A program made the translations under genes and the position numbers. From assembly GCA_951217055.1 (NCBI GenBank), contig OX578276.1, positions 66,515,144 to 66,579,143 on the forward strand: DNA of 64,000 nt. The letters are read 5' to 3'. Below the pieces are notes generated by a model. It was not told where the DNA came from and ran no database searches. It was given only the letters and a program-made list of their open reading frames with translations. The stretch comes from Gerris lacustris. Lineage: Eukaryota > Arthropoda > Insecta > Hemiptera > Gerridae. The first letter of the stretch is position 1. Each line of letters starts with the position of its first letter. This document shows, one piece after another, positions 59,282 to 64,000 of the stretch.

Positions 59282-60089
59282 TGGGATAGTGTATGACCCT
59301 CTCTGAACAGCCCCAGCAGGTTATGTTGTTTCTAGATGGAAACCCTCGGCCGGATGAGACTGAAGCCATTTTTGCAACAGCCTTCGTTAGTTCAGCAATT
59401 TGTTGTGCTTGGTCACTCATAGCTTTCAGGATTGGTTTGACAGTAGCAACTAAGCCCTTGTCTGTTTCATCTGGTGGTGAAGCAGTACTAGCTTCCCCTA
59501 CAACACCTACTGTATGACTGTTCAACGATCGGCTTAGAGCATATGCGGCTTCGACCTCCAAAGCACATGCTAAAGCGGAATCGAATGATGATGGTCGAGT
59601 CAACATCAGTTGTAAACGAACAGTACTATCTGCTAACCCTGTTATGAACTGATCTTTAATGGTCTCGTCAGACAGTGCAGGATCAGTGTTTTCTGGATAG
59701 GCCTCTTCATATAACGATCTCAATGTTCTCGCAAACTGCCCTAGTGCCTCCCCTTTTTCCTGTCTACGACGCTTAAAAATACCCTTCCTCAATTCTCTTT
59801 GCGCAGGAGGAAAAATATGCCTTGTGATCTCCCTACACGTATAATCAAAATCATCACGTATATTTTCTGGTATAGTGTTATAAATTTTTAAACTATCACC
59901 TGTCAAACAAATAGGTAAAAATCTAGCCTTTGTCTGATTGCTCCACCCATTTATTAATGCTACGTTATTAAAATATTTTAAATATTCACTCCAATTTCCT
60001 GAAGAATACTTGTCTGGTTGTACCACGGGTTTACAGATTTTCTCGTCCTCTGCTCCATGTATATCTGATTGTCTTCTTGGTCTTGGCAT
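59232..60089 (-). CDS. gag: gypsy gag (capsid-nucleocapsid)
   Basis: Starts at ATG 60089 (MPRPRRQSD); the open frame reaches back into the LTR, but only through non-ATG codons. About 285 residues. The middle is a retrotransposon-gag capsid domain: W-x-E-Y-L-x-x-F at about residues 33-40, FLPICLTGDSLKIY, then LGQFARTLRSLYEEAYP. It ends with the beginning of a CCHC zinc knuckle (CWGC). The remaining His and Cys of the knuckle are found in the -1 frame after a G run at 59297-59299, so this copy appears to have lost one base, or shifts frame there. The 3' end overlaps the pol start by 50 bases. Gag should form the intracellular particle and bind element RNA. Confidence 0.88.
   Translation of the reverse strand: MPRPRRQSDIHGAEDEKICKPVVQPDKYSSGNWSEYLKYFNNVALINGWSNQTKARFLPICLTGDSLKIYNTIPENIRDDFDYTCREITRHIFPPAQRELRKGIFKRRRQEKGEALGQFARTLRSLYEEAYPENTDPALSDETIKDQFITGLADSTVRLQLMLTRPSSFDSALACALEVEAAYALSRSLNSHTVGVVGEASTASPPDETDKGLVATVKPILKAMSDQAQQIAELTKAVAKMASVSSGRGFPSRNNITCWGCSERVIHYPNVQKRRIARKTKVGQH
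59269..59275 (-). promoter_or_regulatory. candidate -1 ribosomal frameshift site (gag to pol)
   Basis: AAAAAAG on the minus strand, in the gag/pol overlap. It fits the X-XXY-YYZ heptamer when read in the frame that carries the completed zinc knuckle, and slipping back one base there enters the pol frame exactly. A downstream pairing structure was not established. Confidence 0.5.
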
Positions 60090-60108
60090 ATTCCAGAAAC
60101 TATTAGAA

Positions 60109-60126
60109 ATCCCACCGCTGCCACCA
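60109..60126 (-). other. primer-binding site of the gypsy element
   Basis: Two bases after the 5' LTR the minus strand reads TGGTGGCAGCGGTGGGAT. A TGG start at this spacing is typical of a tRNA-primed binding site. The tRNA was not identified. Confidence 0.6.
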
Positions 60127-60128
60127 AA

Positions 60129-60237
60129 TGTAGCGTAATAATAAGAATCTAATAAGCTCACAAATATTTAATCAAGAACCAAACTCAAACTTATTGACAA
60201 CTCAATGTCATACATAAAAATATATATATACATGACA
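60129..60237 (-). repeat. 5' LTR of the gypsy element
   Basis: 109 bases, identical to the copy at 55561-55669. On the minus strand it begins TGTCATG and ends CGCTACA. A TATATATATTTTTATG stretch near its start could serve as promoter. Confidence 0.95.
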
Positions 60238-60260
60238 AGTAAATAAAGTCACATAAGGTG

Positions 60261-60283
60261 AAAAAAAAAAAAAAAAAAAAAAA
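60261..60283. repeat. A homopolymer
   Basis: Twenty-three consecutive A just outside the gypsy element. It may be the tail of an older retroposed sequence. Confidence 0.9.
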
Positions 60284-60369
60284 TCATAAAGTTAACACAT
60301 AAAATTAGTAAAAAGTTTAGAAATTAAGTTAAACTTTAGTGGAAAACAAAGGTATGACTAAAATTATGG

Positions 60370-63300
60370 ATGAATTGTCCCTTCTGGTTTTTACTTTTAC
60401 AACTCTTTTACAATTGAAAATACGTTGACGTATCATATTCTGCAAAGAATCAATCCAGAATTCCCGCCGAAGAATAGCATTTAGTAAGGATGTTCCTGCA
60501 TGTAAGTGTTTTAAATGATATTAGTCCACTATCAAACGCGAGAGGTGGCACTGTTTAGGAAGAATCATGGGGTGCTTAAAGTCTTCAGGGAGTGAGGACT
60601 GCTGCAAGCGGCCGCCCACCCTCAAAACACCGGCTTCATCTAAAAATGGAGCAAGAGCTTTTAGTTCTCTCAGCGAATGTTCGTCACACTTTGGAAAATA
60701 AACAGCTTGCATGGCTTTAACACAGGTCAATTTTGCAGTCTTCAGTTCATGGACGCTAATTGGGCCATACTTTTTTTCTTCGGGGTGTCTGCAGTTGTGG
60801 AAAAAGCGAAGTAAATAAGACACTACACGTAAAAGTTTTAGACAGATGAAAATCTTTTGTCAGATCTTCCAAATCTTGACTAGCAATATCTCTGGCAAGC
60901 GCAGTGGAAGAAGGTTTTAACGCAGGTAAATCTTGATGTGGTAAACATCGAGATAAAGGCCATTCTTTATTGGATAAGGAGAACCACGAAGAGCCTGTCC
61001 ACCCAAGTGGATGGTTGACAAGTTCATGTGGTAGAGTTCCCTCAAATACACAGTCGGCAGGGTTTCCTTGTGATTGTGACGACTCTATTCGCCACAAATA
61101 TTTTTAGCAAATGAGGTTCAGTATTGAGCCAACCGATGACAACTGTAGAATCGGTAAAACAATCAATGCTGTCAACATTTATTTTATTTAGAAAAGGTTC
61201 AAAACCAACGAAAAGGCTAACCGCACAGTTCCAGTTTGGGGATAGCTAACATCTTCAGCGAAGCTATCTTGGTTTTAGCTTGAAGTAGATAACAGTTTTT
61301 TCCGCTTGTAAAACTTTCAAGTAGATTACTGCTGAGTATCCTACCTCGCTTGCGTCGCAACAACATATAACTTGACATCTGCTGGTAGATGCACCTGAAA
61401 TATGTCTTGGTATTCGAACTTTGGACAATTCAGGTAGATATTTGACAAAGTCCATCCATTTATCCTTTTTAGGTTCAGGAACAGGATCATCCCAATCGAT
61501 TTTAGTCTTCCATGTCTATTGAAGTAAAGTTTGTCCGTTTATTAAAGAAAAGTGGTTTTAAACCTAACCTTTTTACACAGTCAGAAGTGACAAATTAATA
61601 GTGGCTTCCAGAGTCCACCACTAAACGGACTGGTTGGTAGTTACCGTTAACATCTTGAATCAGAGCCATAGTAGTACCAAGAATCACATTAGATTTTGAA
61701 GAACTAGTCAGTGACGACTTAGCTACAGTTACGTTGGATGAGCTTGGTATAGGTTCCTGAACTTTAAAAGCTTATGGTTTTGAAAAATCGTTTTGATGGT
61801 GTAGAGTGTGATGTTTACAGGAACATATGTAACACAAGCTTTTAGAGTTACGGTCTTAAGATCCATGACCGATTTGAAGACAGTTTTGGCAACATCGAAA
61901 AGACTTAACTAGCCCTTTTCTCTCTTCAATAGGTTTACGTTTAAATTCAAGGCATCGACATAGGAAATGGTCGGCTTGGCAAGCAAGACACAATATTGCC
62001 AGTCTTACTTTGAGAAGAAAACTTAGGAGTAGAAAGAGTATAGTTTTTAGACTCACGAGTAATTTAGCTCTCTAGCTTATTTACTCGTTTTTGAGTTAGA
62101 TTAAATTTAGGTTTTCATATTCCTTTGAAGTAAAAGATTCAACAATCGATTCGGATGATAATTCCAGAATCTGACACTGTGGTTTTGAATAAAGATTACC
62201 AGTTCTTCTAGCGAAAGACAATCACAATCGATAAAGTCCTTTTCGAAAAGTTGTCTTGTTTGTGTATCAAGACATGTTATAGATCGACTGGATAAAATTC
62301 AGCCATATTAGGGATTTCTAGTCTCTTTAATGCAGCGACAACAGAAAGAAAAAAAAATCGGGTAAGGGTACCTCGGAACAGATGTAAACGAACTTTGACG
62401 TCATAAAAATTATCGCATTAATAAATTATTATATTCGCTTATAACTCTTAAACTAATTAATGGAATTTCATCGTTTTTTTTTATATTTGTTCCTTAATAT
62501 TTTCCGTGTGCTATTTGTCAAAAACGTATTTATACTTTCAGTATTATTAACCGTCAAAGTTTCAAAATGCAAAAATTGATAACTTCAAAATGGCGGCCAA
62601 TATCAAAAGAAATTAGGTGGGCTTGTTTGTCATACAGAGAGGTACATTCGTGCCAAATTTCAACTCGATCAGGAACATTTTTTTAAATATTTGCTGACTC
62701 AGGAAACTGGGTTCAAGATGGCGGAAAAAGTTGATTTTATCGGACGGCACCACTACAGGTAAGGACTGATTTTTCTGCCAAGTTTCAACTCTCTAGGTTA
62801 AATACCTTGGACGCTACGATGATAACATGCACACATACGTACATACACACATACATACAGACGTCATGCTGAAAACCACTCAGGAGGTCTTAAAAACACC
62901 CAAAACGTATAATTCGTTGAAACCCTAAAACAAATTTTTGGGTGAAAACAATACTTTTCCTATATACCTTCGGAGAAGGTGAGGAAAAGTACAAATATAT
63001 TCTAGTGAGCCCTTCTTAAGAGGTGTAAAATCTAAAATATGTCTTAGATAAGTGGACGCTAGCAAATGTTTATTGTTGTATGCCTTGTTTAAAGCTCTCC
63101 AGGCAGCATGATAATTTGTAGCTGTAATAGACAGTTTAGATATGACAGCTAGAGCAGCACCGCTAAGAGAAGATGCGAGATAATGGAATTTATCTATATC
63201 TGGAATGTTAATATATTGGTATATCGTGTACCAATGAGATAAAAAGATCTCTAAAATATGGCCACTCGACTAAGTTTCCAGGAAGTTTAGGAAGAGTCAA

Positions 63301-63735
63301 ACGAGGAAGATGAGCTCTAGTAGTATTAGTAAAAGTTGTACTATTATTAGAATTAGAGGGTGGATGGGTAGGTTTGGCCGATACCACGTGTTCCTCATAA
63401 TTCGTATTCGCTTCATTGAAGTAGCGCGTTTAATAGTACCAAATACATTTTTATCGGCTTGATCTGGGTAATTTTTATCACCTATTATAGCATAATGGTC
63501 AAGCAATTCATCCCAGTATCGTTGAGAGTTCTCGAACAAAATATTTTATGCTACGGATTTCACCTCGGAAAGGAAAAAGTTGAGTTGGATCTGCTGCTGC
63601 TTGTCTACCTATTTCGACGATAGCCTTAAGTTCAGATCCAGTTCAATTTAATTTTCTTCGAAATAATGATTCTTTAGGTTCTAGAGAGACAGCACTATCG
63701 CTAGAAACCTTTGACTTCTGAGGAGTAGACATTAT
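60370..63735 (-). pseudogene. decayed BEL/Pao LTR retrotransposon (gag-pol)
   Basis: Minus-strand fragments in order: a gag start at about 63735 (MSTPQKSK), capsid remnants around 63000-63540 (ENSQRYWDELLDHYAI), Cys/His knuckles at 61790-61970 (FRCCQNCLQIGHG), a protease VVDSGSHY at about 61610, RNase H-like CCDASEVGYSAVIYL near 61330-61380, then NPADCVFEGTLPHELVNHPL near 61010-61070, LRVGGRLQQSSLPEDF near 60580-60630 and an integrase zinc-finger region to about 60370 (HLKHLHAGTSLL, past one stop). These are BEL/Pao landmarks. The reverse-transcriptase catalytic core between protease and RNase H is absent, as is the integrase core, and stops and frameshifts are many. No LTR pair was found. 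Confidence 0.8.
62370..62998 (-). repeat. interspersed repeat inserted in the BEL/Pao relic
   Basis: Interrupts BEL/Pao gag-like sequence. Shares GGAAAAGTATTGTTTTCAC, TTTCAACGAATTAT and AGAGTTGAAACTT with 1830-2115. Phrases such as AAAATGGCGGCCAATATC and AAGATGGCGGAAAA are typical of noncoding arthropod repeats. Confidence 0.65.
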
Positions 63736-63911
63736 GAAACTTAAGAAAATAATAAAAGATACTAAAAGATACTAAAATAAAGACAATTTTGTAAAGTAAT
63801 AAAAAAGACTAAAATCATAAAAATTAAGAAAACTTCGTAAAGTAACCAGGACAATACCTTACAATAATTATCTAAAATGGTTAAAATTAAGTAAAAAATA
63901 GACTGCCAATT

Positions 63912-64000
63912 TATGTGGCACATAGCTTCCTCGCATCCAATCACGTACTTTATTGAATTTATACTTTTGAAAGCCATTATTGTATAATTTGTTTAATTGT
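63912..64000 (-). repeat. dispersed repeat, copy 3
   Basis: GGCACATAGCTTCCTCGCAT and CACGTACTTTATTGA match 35866-35960, and the reverse complement matches 21890-21975. The copy runs off the window edge. Confidence 0.75.

Larger units (their letters stand above)
55557..60241 (-). mobile_element. complete Ty3/gypsy LTR retrotransposon
   Basis: Direct LTRs at 55561-55669 and 60129-60237 are 109 bases each, start TG and end CA, and look identical base for base. The target duplication is AGTA (55557-55560 and 60238-60241). Internal order on the minus strand is primer-binding site, gag, pol (protease, reverse transcriptase, RNase H, integrase) and polypurine tract. There is no envelope frame. Identical LTRs and an open pol indicate a young insertion. 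The LTRs are unusually short. Confidence 0.95.

Overview
The window is AT-rich, intron-containing eukaryotic nuclear DNA, almost certainly from an insect. The evidence is two genes of the insect-type TipE family (auxiliary subunits of the para voltage-gated sodium channel) and a crowded set of animal transposable elements: Ty3/gypsy, BEL/Pao, probable Ty1/copia, Jockey-like and other non-LTR elements, hAT, Helitron-like repeats and tRNA-derived SINE pieces. Low gene density and heavy nesting of repeats suggest a large genome, but no species can be assigned.

Host genes (2.5-10.7 kb, both on the minus strand). A three-exon TEH1-type gene (2666-4962, 234 codons) and a single-exon TEH3-like gene (8771-10114, 447 codons) lie about 4 kb apart. 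Both encode proteins with two membrane segments and a large cysteine-rich, glycosylated extracellular loop, the known architecture of TipE-family subunits. Intron 1 of the TEH1 gene carries a decayed duplicate of the first-exon start and its upstream DNA. The TEH3-like protein carries an internal tandem cysteine repeat.

10.7-48.6 kb is repeat-rich intergenic DNA. It contains long fold-back elements (12.66-13.57 kb with about 400-bp arms; 28.72-29.01 kb; 34.19-34.65 kb; others), a Helitron/Helentron-like array of about six units (27.57-29.82 kb), a hAT copy with a perfect 8-bp target duplication and a decayed transposase tail (31.16-32.08 kb), a hAT-type MITE (40.66-40.97 kb), and a truncated poly(A)-tailed LINE with a probable 5' inversion (41.44-42.92 kb). 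A dead Jockey-like reverse transcriptase lies at 43.9-44.7 kb, and there are several (TA)n microsatellites.

48.6-64 kb is a dense transposon cluster. It holds a 2-kb near-perfect palindrome (48.66-50.71 kb), two dead LINE reverse transcriptases in opposite orientation (51.7-53.4 kb), and paired inverted copies of an element carrying what looks like the N-terminus of a Crypton-type tyrosine recombinase (53.46-54.71 kb). A complete, recent Ty3/gypsy retrotransposon follows (55.56-60.24 kb) with identical 109-bp LTRs, a 4-bp target duplication and a long intact pol frame, then a decayed BEL/Pao element (60.4-63.7 kb).

No CRISPR array, phage-type system or clearly new enzyme system is visible. 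The most unusual signals are structural: fold-back elements with one unpaired tail inside 10-12 bp direct repeats, and a recurring CTGANGA-T-stem-GAAA motif that resembles the hammerhead ribozyme core.
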